NCBI GenBank assembly: GCA_008828725.1
Contig: MEHQ01003403.1
Location: 606,173 to 670,172 of the forward strand
Reading direction: 5' to 3'
Origin: Saccharina japonica
Lineage: Eukaryota; Sar; Phaeophyceae; Laminariales; Laminariaceae
DNA length: 64,000 bases
Shown here piece by piece: positions 37,801 through 50,100 of this stretch. A program made the position numbers and the translations under genes. The notes below the pieces were generated by a model. That model worked only from the letters and a program-made list of their open reading frames with translations. It was not told the origin of the DNA and ran no database searches. Numbering within the stretch: the stretch's first letter is position 1; every line of letters starts with the position of its first letter.

Positions 37801-39869
37801 CTTGATGGTCTTGATATTTCAGGGGAAGATAGACTCCTGGTCTGTATCGTCTAGCTCAATGTTGTCGGGCGGGAGCCGTATAACCTGCACGATCTACCAC
37901 ATGTTTCCTGGGTTGGATCTGTACTATACAGATCCTGCTCAACATCCTCATAATGGCAGTTTAGTATCTAGCTGATTTAACTGATCTAGATGATTTAGCT
38001 GATTTATTAAAAGCTGATCTAGATGATCTATCTGTAGACGATCTGTAGATGACCTGTTCATCTGTAAATGGTCTGTTCGATGTGTAAGAGGTTGTCCATA
38101 TACCAGCTATCCGTGCGATGACATGCTCCTGTTCTTCCCGGCCGGACGACTTTTGCCTATCGGCGCAGCCGCTGGAGTCAACTGAATTCCGTCTGAGGGT
38201 GTCCAACACCGTCGACCCAGCAACAATGTACACAAAGACGCTCGAGGCCACGAAGGTAAGCCGCGCTTTGCTCCGAATGAAGCACGCGCCGTGAAATGTG
38301 GAGGGTTGTTTTGTGTTCGTGCAATCGAGAGCTTTGCCGTTGGGTTATGAGAATGTTGGACCCTCTCTTGCCCTTGTTTCGAGGCAGTTTTGCAGTTTCG
38401 ACGCTTGAACCGCTCCGCGGTGTTTGCACCACCGTTGCAGAGCTGTATGTACTGTTGGTTCGCAGGTATAATATGTAGAATGGGAACAATGCTCGGCAGA
38501 TGGTGTTGCGAACTCTGTGTGCGGTGTGCACGATCGGACCGGCCCACCGTTTGGTGAATCATATGCGATATACCGCTGTCCAGAAAGGTAAGGTACTTAT
38601 CGATATGCATCATACGGTAATACCCAAATGAAAAATGGTCCTTGCATTTATATTATTGTTGCCCGTAGCAATATTGAAACAGTGCCTGTTCTCCTTCCGA
38701 ACCGTCCTTTATCTTGCCGGACCGTTTTATACCGCGCCCAATCAACAGGCTGCTGTTGCTCACGTTAGCCAATGGAAGAGCGAAGACACGAACTTCGAGG
38801 GGTTAAGGGTGGCCGTGGATGAAGGCGACGGTAGAGCCGGCTGGCTGATGAATCGCATGTCGCTGCACGAACCCATCGTCATATTTAACGTCGAATCGGT
38901 GAGTTTCCGCATCAATGCATCGGGCTGCGATATCTACCGGATTGTTTGAGAAAATTGTTAAGGCGTGGCTCGGGGAAGGTTGTATGCGCATGCTTCTCAT
39001 TTTTGGTAGAGGAGTCAGACTCGCCGGTATTTAATCCAGATCAATATTATCACAGCTTCCAATTTCGGCATAGTTGGCCACCCAACCTAGGCATCATACT
39101 ACTGTACGGTAGCAGCATGGGTACTGCGTTGGCAGGGTTGCCTTTCGCTTTATTTGCCGCGTTTGGGGCGTGTGTTAGTACTGAACTGAGCACCGGGCGC
39201 CCCGTGTTCGTTTATACAGGATAAACCACTTACTCAGTCAGCGCTGACTACTGTAAGTGGCTCAGTGGTTTATCCTGTATAGACTAACAAAGTAAGTACC
39301 TTTGGGCTCGATACGGCCTCCCGCCGACAGCATCCCCCGGGGTTGGTCAATCCCCTAGCCAGTGCTTGTTTTTTCCCGCATATGGTCCCCCTCTCCACTT
39401 ATTAACTTTCTCCTCTCGCCGGAATCAGCGGAAACACGCCTTTGGCGGGACTCCCTTGCACTACGTACTGGACGGAGCACTCCCTTGCACCGAGATAGTT
39501 CGGTCGCCCCCCGCTACCCCTGGTCGTATGGGGAGTATCTACAGGCATCGGCTCTCAAAGCCCGGGTCGAATACGTCCCGTTCTGTGTTTTTTGCCGATC
39601 GCTTTGATCAATGTATCGCTTCACTTGTGCACGTTTGGTGATTCGTTTTTTTGCGGCGATATCAGTCTTCTGTGGCATGACTCCCGGCTTGCCCCTTCAG
39701 TCAAGTAACCCCCGCCCCCCTCGTCTCCGCCAAAATGTGATCTCAGGAGGTGGAGGGAGGGGTAGCCGCGATCGCCGCAGGTCTTCTGAAGCATGTCTTG
39801 GAGCCATTGCGAGGAGAGCTAGACGTTTCTTCGGTGGAAAAGAGCGCAGCAGCGTCTGCGCTCCAATAA
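22460..39869 (+). CDS. Plastid-targeted phosphohexomutase (phosphoglucomutase/phosphomannomutase superfamily), complete 16-exon gene
   Basis: Exons: 22460-22768, 29032-29082, 29701-29767, 30425-30492, 31281-31364, 31953-32081, 32359-32436, 32782-32940, 34221-34295, 34856-35065, 35644-35733, 36533-36625, 37372-37440, 38169-38255, 38749-38898, 39747-39869. The CDS is 1,842 nt (613 residues); 14 of 15 introns are phase 0. Catalytic landmarks are all visible: active serine loop ITASHLP (Ser211), metal site DTDVDR (361-366), sugar-binding ETSGH (449-453) and phosphate-binding RMSLHEP (559-565). The N-terminal SDIRG and VGRDPRLSG motifs are also present. The enzyme family interconverts hexose 1- and 6-phosphates via a phosphoserine. 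The sequence resembles the plastidial plant proteins annotated as phosphoglucosamine mutase family (TASHLP rather than TASHNP), so the exact substrate is open. Residues 1-45 are a hydrophobic segment followed by SSAFVSPP, an ASAFAP-type plastid signal. The first intron is 6,263 bp; exons 1 and 2 join as FKRLQ-TQSDIRG, which fits the family start. Confidence 0.93.
23778..23926 (-). CDS. Possible terminal exon of an unidentified gene, single membrane span then basic tail
   Basis: On the strand opposite the phosphohexomutase intron 1, an open frame follows a T-rich acceptor (TTTTTTAG) and ends at a stop at 23778-23780. It encodes PLWLVYVASAIVVIVLFLW, a convincing transmembrane segment, then a Lys/Arg-rich tail. 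No family recognised. It could be the 3' end of a gene nested antisense in the intron, perhaps with the proline-rich exon at 24620-25102, but their splice phases do not join directly. Chance is a real alternative. Confidence 0.25.
24620..25102 (-). CDS. Possible coding exon of an unidentified proline-rich protein, nested antisense in phosphohexomutase intron 1
   Basis: A 483-nt stretch is open throughout (161 codons, phase 0 in and out). A usable acceptor lies just upstream (TTAGCAG before 25102) and a GTATGA donor follows at 24619. The product starts LSNANYHAYAEDHIAHFGVA, then has GAPPPPPPGGMLP and a second polyproline run (TTPPPPPPPETYNPQ). A mixed-composition segment with acidic and aromatic residues follows (ELWETSEYSELFALPPP). 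Its amino-acid variety outside the proline runs is more protein-like than most open frames here. Polyproline of this kind is common in actin-regulatory and RNA-binding proteins, but I recognise no domain and infer no function. Neighbouring exons were not found with confidence. The GC-rich composition differs from the surrounding intron. Confidence 0.35.
25678..25875. repeat. (TAC)n microsatellite in phosphohexomutase intron 1
   Basis: About 200 bp of almost uninterrupted TAC/CTA triplets with occasional ACG interruptions. The poly-Thr, poly-Tyr and poly-Leu frames are artefacts of the repeat. Confidence 0.97.
33363..33540. repeat. Tandem duplication of about 90 bp in a phosphohexomutase intron
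   Basis: Both copies (about 33363-33440 and 33453-33540) carry GGGCAATG(C/T)AGGCGG, ATAAAAAA(C/T)GAGTCTTGG and TAACCGTTT then ACTTGTACCCG. The preceding 33150-33280 resembles the dispersed block seen at about 2020-2120 and 1640-1720 (GGTATAAAGCTCCT and the CGTAGCATGCGTC end). Confidence 0.65.
36027..36118. repeat. Two perfect-register 46-bp tandem copies
   Basis: GGTCACGAAAGGC(A/C)CAAGGA continuing CTGTACAGGCAGGTCTTAGG is repeated with a single visible mismatch. It lies in the phosphohexomutase intron 35734-36532. Confidence 0.9.
37766..38095 (-). repeat. GATC-rich repeat element, copy 2 (inverted relative to copy 1)
   Basis: Contains the complement of copy-1 landmarks such as ACGGCTCCC, CAACATGTG-like and GGATAGTACA blocks, and a TCTAGATGATCTATCTGTAG run. 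It lies in the phosphohexomutase intron before the exon at 38169. Confidence 0.55.
39213..39281. repeat. Perfect 18-bp inverted repeat with inner palindrome
   Basis: TATACAGGATAAACCACT (39213-39230) pairs exactly with 39264-39281. The loop contains the palindrome GTCAGCGCTGAC. It lies in the last phosphohexomutase intron, about 470 bp before the final exon. Confidence 0.9.
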
Positions 39870-41965
39870 GCCTTCTAGCGTTGCTGAAAAGCCTACTACC
39901 ATACCTGGTAGTCCATGAGCAGTATTATTTTCAGCAATACTGTAATAGTATACCTGGTAGAAGTAATGAAACGGCACATTCGCAAGAATAAACCGAACAT
40001 CAACATCTACAGCGTTCCGTGTTCTATTCCTCAGCTCGCCGGGGTCTCTGGAACGGACGGAACATTTTTGTCTGTGCCTATATGCTATATATCACCGGGC
40101 GGTGGTGTACGTTGGAGAGGCGGTGGAGTCAGTTGGGTTGATTGGGGTGCATCAATCCATTTGTCTTGCCGATAACGTTTCAGTGCGGTTCCGGGGTTTG
40201 GTAGAGACGTATGATACTTCGTATCTGTCTGTGTGCCTGGACCCACTTTCTCAGTCCAAACTCGCACACACAGCAGCAGTCCGACGTGTCTGCATGCGCC
40301 ACCAGCAATGACTACAGTGGTGTTAGCTGTACAACCACTATGACGAGTTCCAATATATCGCACAGTACGAAAGCTCCAACCCTATATACTAATGCGTTGT
40401 TTCGCGTGGTCGTTCTTACGTTGATCACTTTTCGAAGAATCTAATGCTCGTTTCTTCTTCTTGTCCGTTTCGGCTGGGCCGTGAATCTGGCGGGAGCCCA
40501 CTTATAATAACACCAGCATGCCATCATCATCGGCAGCTCAACGTATAGCAACAGACAGCGAACCAACAATAATGAAGGAGCTATGGCAGAGCCAGTCACA
40601 GGATCTTCGGGTGGAGCGTGCACCTCATCACTCATCACCCATCCTGCATTCTCATGCGGTCGGTGACCGGTGTGGTGGCAATGCTGTCATAATGGTTGAG
40701 GTCTCGGCTCACACTTGATATTTTCATATTTTCTCACTTTTTTTAAGTTCTCAACCATTCACCCGTTCATTCCCGGAAGACCGTTCGACCCACGGGTCGA
40801 CCCGCAGATATGTCGTGGTGAGTACTACTGCTAGCAGCTGTACTTGACTGTATGTACGAGTACGTGTATTTAGTTTCTCTCGTTCGCCCCACGTTGATAA
40901 TTTCAGAGTTGATACCACTTGGTACCTCGTACCCGGTACCCGACATACATAACAGATGATACCTTAAACCAGTCTACAGCAGGACGACGTAGTCTACAAC
41001 GATCAGCTGACAACAAAACCCGAACAAAACATCCACACACACAGCAACTCGAACTTTGTATACATCTTGGCTCTTTGATGCCGTAGGAATTTGCGCCGTT
41101 TCGTGTTTTTTTGTTTCGGGGAATAAATAAATAAAGGTGTGTGTGTTCTTCACATTAAACCTTCCTTTCTACCCGTCGACATCCAGCACACCCAGGGTCC
41201 GTGCCGATTCTTCATCCTAAAAAGGTACCAGTTCTGTGGTCACAAAACTACGACACAGAGATACTACGCTCAGTGCAGTAAGCAGAGCAGACGATGCATT
41301 GCCATATACGACAGGCAAGACCTACCCTGCTAGCAATCCAGGTGCATGCAAGAGAAAAAAAGAGAAAAAAGAAAAAAGCGTTTCCTTGACCCCGTGATGA
41401 CCGCAGTATATGTCTTACGGTGTTCGAGTAGGCAGCCCATAGCGAGGAACAATATGTTAGTTTGTTGGCGAATTCCTAGGGGTCATCGTATGATAGGGGG
41501 CGTGGAGTCGCATATATTGGTCGTTGATATTGAAGTATACTGCTTGTTTTATGTACAGGGATTCTTTTAGTGTCTGATTCTTAATATACTGAAGGTCCCT
41601 CCTTTTAGCTTCTCTGTGTTGTGCGGGGGGGGGTGATCTTGTGATCCCACCATCCTACCCATACATACATCCTCAGTCCTACATACACATACTACCTAAC
41701 CTGTGGTAATATCATACCGACGAGGGCGCTCCCTCAAGAAGGGTACGTATAGTAAGTGTTCGTATTATCAGATTGAGTGTCAGTACGACTTGTAACACGC
41801 ATGATATAACACACCCCCTCGAACGAACTTCGAATCTGGTTTTCTCAACAATGGGGAACGTGCAAACATTTTTTTTTGTGCCGAGCGATGCGTGTGTGTA
41901 CGGAGATATTTGGTCGAGATCTCGTCGAAATCTTTCCAAAGCCACCATTTTGTAATACGCGTAGT

Positions 41966-42085
41966 AATACTACGGGGTACCATAAAAAAATAGGACCAAA
42001 TATTGCTATTAATAGTAAAAAAATATATATATATAGTTTTTTGTGTGTGTACCATAGGTTTCATTTACTATGATCTCCCGTAATA
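41966..42085. repeat. MITE-like element, TTACGGGGGACC family, copy 2
   Basis: Left end TACTACGGGGTACCATA then AATAGGACCAAATATT, as in copy 1. The right end is TTTACTATGATCTCCCGTAA. It lies in the intergenic region immediately before the long (TAC)n tract. Confidence 0.7.
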
Positions 42086-42171
42086 AGTGTGTGCCCCCCT
42101 TGTTTTGGAGAAACTGGACTCGGAAATTCGTCCCAGGGGGTATGTTATCTTGGTTACAGTATACCTATATA

Positions 42172-42757
<586 letters not shown>

Positions 42758-44199
42758 GGTTCGAGGAACAAACGCCTGCTGTATTGTCCCTTTTCAGCTT
42801 GCGAACCCCCACGGATTTCAAGTCATCAACCACAATCCCGAAGCCTTGTATGTGCATGCATGTATACTGCACCAGCTGTACGTTGACCCAACGAATGGTA
42901 ATGGTTGACATATCTTGTCCACGTACGGTGCGGTGCGAAACACACACAACATTTTTGGCGACAAACTACTTGCGATCAGTGTAGGATAATTTCCTTGCGG
43001 TGGTATCGTACCTCGTTCGTAGTGAATACGCGCACCTACTATTATAGTATAATACCTGTCTTTGAGCCCGGAGGAGAACAGAAAGGTGCGTTGGTATGCG
43101 TAAAATCATCGCAGATCGCACAAGACGCCAAGTAATATAATACATAAATAAATGTGAAACGGTCTTTCCTTACGTTGAACATGAATAAAAACATGTGCAA
43201 GGACAAGGATATATATTTTTTTAACGTTTTTCTCTTCTCGTTCGAATGTGGAGACGCCCCGGTCGCTTGTGTGAGGTAACCATGCACCCATATATATACA
43301 TACCCTCGGGCTCTCTGAGTTGAATACATGTTTCTGCTCTAGGTACCTGGCAGTGTAGTGTCTGTATGGCACTCCACTCGTGGGTCAGTGCAGATCGGTG
43401 TGTATCCTATATCTAGACTCAAGTCCAGAGTAAAGAGAGGGGACGGGATGTCAGTGGTATCCAGTAGTTGCAACAAATTTTTGCTCGTATAAAATACGTA
43501 TTCCATACAGATACCGGTAGTAATACGAGCCAAAAAGCTCAAGAACCAGTACTACACATATAAAAATACTCGCACCGCTGTTGTTGCTTGTACCATATCA
43601 TAGATAATAGATCACAGCCCTTGGGCCACAACTGCTGCTGCTGCTGCTGCTGTACGCTCGTGGCGCAAGAGAGCATACTCGTACGTATCAATTTCCCAAT
43701 TTCAATTTTCCAAACCGCCATATCGGCGCAGGTACGTATCTCATTTGTGCGGTACCATTTCTTTTGATTTTGGATCTTCCCGACTGATAAAACGGATCAA
43801 CGTTTATATCTGGAGAAAATATGGCAGTAGAGCTCCTTCTCTATATCTGGTATATTAAATTACCGAACAGTTAAAAAAAAAATGAAAAAAAATATCATGG
43901 AAGCACTTTGGGTCCCTCTCCGTCTCATCGCCTGCGTGTTGTCTTGTCTTGTCGGCTGCAAAGACCGGAGTCCGGAGCTCGGAGCACACCATCTCCATAC
44001 CAGAAGATAGTCTGCGGCAGTTACTGGTGGGATCGTCAGCATCGCTGCGATATTGAGCAGTCCTTCAGCGCCTATAAGTAAGAGAGAGCATCCCATCGTC
44101 CAGGGCTTTATACGTTGGACGGCTCGGGAAACACGCACGCACCAGCGAGCACCAGCAGCACGTTTTCAGCCGAACATCCAGCTAAAACATATCCAAGCT

Positions 44200-47100
44200 A
44201 TGCGGTGTCGCGGCGTCTTGGGCCTCCTGGGCTTGAGCCTTCTCGCTGGGTCTGTGACCGCCCATGACTGCACGGTCGTGACGAGAACTTCCACCACCAA
44301 CACAGGCGAGTGTGCAACATCCGAGTTGGACGTGCTTGGTACGAAGCTGCGCTGAGAATACTATGGGAGAATCGATTGCGTGCGTAATAATAATACTTTG
44401 TGCTGCTGTATATGCTGGTACTGGTATGGTACGGCGTACGGCGGTATGATACTACGAACTCTCATTTTCTGTTGTTTGTGTGCTTCCGCTTCTGAAAAAT
44501 ATCGGTACGAGTTTTGTCGGGTTGGTTTGTTTCGAGAGCGCTTGCTTGTCGTTGATCGATCTCCTCCTTTTGGTCGTCTTGGTCACGATTGTGTGTGATT
44601 GCAGGGACCCCTATCTCGGAGGATGCGTACAAGCAAGTGTCGCCGTTTTTGGACGTTCACGAGGGTGTGATCAGCATAGTCGCTTTCGACAGTGATCATT
44701 GCGTTCAGGTGAGAGAGACAAGATGACAACGTCGTCAAATAAAAATAGTACGTCGAGTTCGTCTTTTTGGTTCTCTGTTGGTTGGTACGTTTCTGTCGTT
44801 TGCCGTTGTCGATACAAGATACTTTAATTTTAACAGCACCAGCAGCAGCAATCTTTTAGATCTTGCGTAGCAAACAGCAATGCGCCGGTCATCACAGAGT
44901 CATCTCTCTCGCTCGCGGTTGTGACATATGTTTTCGATTTTGATCAGTGATGATAGCCCCCATTTTTAACCAGGTAGCATATGGAATCACGCGTTGCTCG
45001 CAAATCTGTGCAGCTATATATACACCAGGTATACAGCAGTATACATAAAAAGTAGCTGGTAGGTGCTGAGTGTCGAACAAAACAGGCTCGGCTGCCAGGT
45101 TTCCCGACTCGCCTTTTCACGTTCATATATACGAGTACTATACTCGTATGATATGATACGAGTGTACGGTGTACGTGTAATATGGTCCATCGAAAACCAA
45201 ACTATCAATGATGTGTTCGTCTCGTATACGCGATACGCCGGTACAGGGTACAGGGCTGCAGGGCACTACAGTACGTACTGCTGCTGTACACGTCCATACG
45301 AGTATGACGCGAGTTTTATTTTCAAACTTTCCGATTTTGCGTCCCAAGTTATTCAAGCCGCCAGCGGCATTTCTGGACTCTGGGCCTTCCATGTATGATA
45401 CGAGGTGCTGTAACTGCAGTTATGCTAGTAGTGCTGTACCTGGTACGTAACTAACGTACAGCAGTCAGTAACTGCCGCTGCTTTGGTATTGGCGACATCA
45501 CTATTAATAGTATTAGTATTTACAGCCAGTAGCCATGGGTCGTATTTTACGTACATACGTACGTCGTAGCGTTTCCCGAGTTGTCTCACTGCTGTACTGC
45601 TGTACGAGTATACGAAAGATCCGGCGCGGAACTCTTTGTGCGGTTTGCATTTCCAAAACGGCCGTTTTGCGATACTCATATCCACAAGTCCACAAGTGGT
45701 GTGCTTTTGTTCCCTCTCCGATGCCTCTCAGATATCTCCCCTTTTGAGCCCTGTTCGGCTGGTTTGGTTTCTCGGTTGATTTAAATACAGCTGTACACTG
45801 CTGTACAGCACAGCAGTACACACAGCAGCAGTACAAGTCATTGCGTTTTCTCCGTCGTATATATGACACCATAGGACACCAGTATGATACCCAAGTGTAC
45901 GTACATACGCATGACAGCTCCAAAATACGAAATCGTGATTCCCGATTTCCGATCAAGATGAAGCTTGGTTTAGAACAGTTACGAGTTACGAAGACCTTTC
46001 ATTTGCATCTTGTCCAATTTGTCACCCATCAAGAGATTCGGCCAAAAAACGTTTCCTACGTATTATACGTATATACTGGTGCTGTACGTATTGACGAGAA
46101 CAAGTGCCATTCCTTCCATGCCCCGCTCAATTTAATATTTGGGTGTTTCGATCTTGATCCTAAAAAATACACATTTGAACCGCATGTATATATATGTTTC
46201 AATTTTTTTTTTTTTCTTCCATCCCATTTACAGTTGTATTATCTTCGCACTTCTGTCTTTCTCCCTCCCTAGTCGTAACTCAGATCCGGGGTCACAAAGC
46301 AGGCTCCTCTCCCTCCTCCCCCACTACGGTCCTTGCCTTGAGTTTTATCGCGCAGAGGGTTCAGCCTTCCCAACGCTCGTCGATCTTCATCGAATTTGGC
46401 TAACTCACGCTGTCGCGCTTTCCGCTAGTCAAGACATTTTTTTGCGAGAAAAAGTCCCTATATACGAGTACGAGCATGCACTCGGGGGGGCTCGAACTCA
46501 CGATCTTGACTCTAACATGCTTCGTGGTTGCCTGCTACTCGTAGCCCACCGGGGCGATCGATATTCAATAAAGCATACTATATGTTATAGTAGATAACCC
46601 CGCGACAAGAGAAAGCTGCGTAGGACCTCATTTCCGCCCAACATTTTTGCCCACTATTAATATTAATAATGACTGACCGTAAGGGGCCGGTACCAATTCT
46701 GAACTCTGATAAGGAACGTGGATTTGTATAGCCGGTCGCCCCAGCGGGCTACAATAGTGATGCCCTCGAACGCTGGTAGAGTAGAGTTGATTTCGTGAGT
46801 TCGAATCCCATCCCACGTGGGTCTTTCGTATTGAGTTTATTTGCAAAAAAAAACAACATAAAACGGAATCAACTGCTGAGAGCGCCTAGCAGCGCGGGTA
46901 GGCGCAATTCGATGCGAGTCGACGAGGGAAAAGAAAGGGCTGGAGTCTTCTCGCGATAAAAATGCAAGGCACGAACCGTAGTGGAGAGGGGGGAGAAGCG
47001 CCTACTTTGTGACCCTGGATCTGAGTTACGACTAGGATCATAAGGGGCCTCCAGTCCCGAGCGCACTATAGGGCCGGCTATCTACGTACTTTTCGTAAAT

Positions 47101-50100
47101 GGGAAGCATACTTTTTTTTCTTTTTTGTTTGTCTTTTTCAGTCAAAGTATAGTCGCAGTCTGTTTTTTTTCTGATAGTTTTAACGGTCATATTGAACGGG
47201 GCATAGCCAGTCCGTGCCTTGGCTGCCCCAGGTCGGGCTTTAAACCTGTTTTTATTACAATGGCTTTTCTCAACCCCCTGCCCCCCCTCGCTGTCGAACC
47301 CCACCTACTACCCGAACCACTACGTTCTACTACTACTTATAGACTCTATGTGTGATATATTGGGTTAGACTCTGACTTGTCCCGAGAAGAAAAGACAGCG
47401 AACCACTACTCGGTAGTCTCTACAGTAAATACTGAACTGAATAAAATCGGGCGTACTTACATTACAGTATGGGCGGGTTTTAATACTGTTTACGTTACTT
47501 TTCTGAACCGGACTGCCTCTCTGCCCCCCCCCACCCCCACCCCCACCCCCTTCGCCGCCAATGCTGCTTTCTCCACGTCCAATGACGGATGGAATGGACG
47601 AATGGATGGATGATCGGACGTATGACACGACCGTGGACGGACGTACCGTAGATGTGCTGCGAGCAAACGGAGTGCCGTGTCGCGGTTTTCGTAGACAGCG
47701 AAGCAACGTGCTACTTGAAGGGGACGGCGGGCTCGAGAACGGAGTCCCACCGCTATGAGGAAGGGGTAACGACGTTTGAGCTCCTCTTCAAAGAAGGTCA
47801 GTTGTTGCAGCAATACTTGGCGCCACAACGTGCTTCGCTTGGATTACTACAGCTGTACTGCCGCACTCTCCGTACAGTATGTGTACGGTGCATCACGACC
47901 TTAGTCTTGAACCACTTCTCAGTTGGAATTTTTCATTGGACCAGGGTCTCGGGCTTTGCTCTCGGGCTTTGCTTTTCCCCCCATTTATCAGCGTGTACAG
48001 CAAGTGTTTTTTTTGGGGGGGGGATTTTTTGCTTGCCTTAAGTCTTTTGACCATTGACCACGCATCCCTTTCGAGGCGGAGCACCTGTTGGGGGAGGGGG
48101 GATTGTCCTGAATACTTTTGCAGTGTCGCATGGCCCTTGTGGGCTACGTACGCATACAGTAAGTATTGGCGACCCGCTGACAGGCTGCTTGTCTCTGATC
48201 GTCATGCCTATCGCATCCTATCCCATCCATTTGCCGAGAGAATTGGTCGTTGTTTGTTGTTCAGGCTCTGGGTGACTAGCTGGTGATGGCATTTCAGCAG
48301 TCTCGAATTTGGCCTACTTACTTCTTGAAGACTACCAACTGTTGTGTATATACTTCGTATGTGAACGAGTACTATTGAATATGTATAAGGTTTCGTGCAC
48401 AACATTTCATATTGAAATTGATGTTGATTGACAGGAGGACACTGGACATTGGTAATGGGCATTGAATATTGACCAATAAATGGGTACAAACCAATAGGAA
48501 AACTGCGCGCAGGGAACGCCTTTCTCTCGGAGCCTTTCGGCGTTGAATGGGTTTATGAAGGTCGTGTCAACACTGAGCACTATTTCAGGATGTTAGCCCT
48601 GAAGAACTTGTCCCACGTATTTGGGGACAAACTACTTGGAATTAGTGTGGCATCATGTTTTTAGTTTTGAATGGGTTAAGGTTTGCATTGGATGGCTTTA
48701 TGAATGACGAACGATCCTTGTGTTAATTCACTACAGGCGAGGCAAAGGCGATGGAGATGGAACCGACGGAGTGCAACAACAAGAAGGGGCTTGCCTTTGA
48801 CTTCCCGGATGGCGACGACTTGGACGCGCTGGCCCTCGGCATGTCTTGGTGGTGAGTTCTGGGTTTTATCAGCTGTTCGCATGTTTGCATCGCATCTTAA
48901 CCTTTTTTACGACTGCACTTAACATACTGTACTAGATGCACTTATATCTAACTCTAATTCCAAGTAATTTCCCCAAACCGGAGTGCAGGCCTAAAGGGGC
49001 ATGGAATAACCCTGCCGGTCGCCCCGGTAGACTAGTGGTCAGCTTCAAAGACTACTGGCATTGGTACCCAAGTTCGAATCCCACCGTGGTGAGATTTTTA
49101 CTTTATTTGAAAAAATAAAAAGGAACCGATTGCTGAGAGCGCCTTCGTGGCGTGGGTAGGTGGAATCCGACGCAAGTCGACGAGGGAAGAAAGTGCTAAA
49201 ATCTTCTCGCGATAAAAATACATGGGGAGGGGGGAGAAGAGCCTACTTAGTGACCCCGGATCTGAGTAACGACTAAAGAGGGAGAGAGAAAAGGAGGGCG
49301 AAAATATTAAATGGGATGGACAAAAACAAAAAAAAAACCAGTACATCTGCAATTATTTTCACCATCTACTTTCAAGTAGTACTGCTGTGGTAATACTTGA
49401 ATTACGAGGGACCGTAGTAAATAGGACCTACGGTACACCCAAAATCCAATACATTTACCTATTTTACTGACTTTTTTTGGTCCTATTTACTATGATCCCC
49501 CGTACTATTAATAGCACATATATATCTAACTCTACTGTAATTCCAAGTAGTTTCCCCCCAAAAACAAGAGTGCAGTCCTAAAGCGGCACGTACGACCCTT
49601 TTCACATCTGGAACTCTTTTCGCAGACTAATTAGAAGTAAGTTTGTCCCAAAAAGCGTGGGTGCAGTAGTTGCAACGGTTATTTAATATCGATGCCGCAT
49701 CGTAAGGAGGCTTTTCGCTTTCCGGCGCCTTGGTGGCAGACGCGCCATTTTGTCATTTTTTAAGTGCATCATAGGGGGTTTCAAGGCCAGGCTGTTGTGC
49801 TGACGAGACGGTATGGTAGATAGGACTCCGTGCCGGCGGCTTTGGGATTTAAGTGGGGGGTTGTGTTGCACACCGCAGTGAAGGGTCGTGTTGGGACTCC
49901 CGGAGTTCGCTACCTCTACGACTCCACCTGTAGTCAGTCCATTGACAGTTTACAGTCGGATAAGTGGCATCGTGCTAAATAAACTCTGGCTTGAGGCTGC
50001 TTCCTGATTGCTTGTATGGCGTTATTATTATCTCTTTTAGTACAGCACAGGACACCTACAACTTGCCTATATTGTTAACAAGACGGGGCAGCAAGAAAAG

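Noticed and set aside
42795-42900. Protein-like plus-strand stretch (ANPHGFQVINHNPEAL) after the TAC tract
   Set aside because: No start, donor or continuing exon fits. Part of its DNA resembles 16559-16610, so a repeat is more likely.
46732-46820. Functional tRNA gene
   Set aside because: The B-box is good, but the cloverleaf stems do not close convincingly and the same head recurs with a shared non-tRNA body, so a SINE explains it better.
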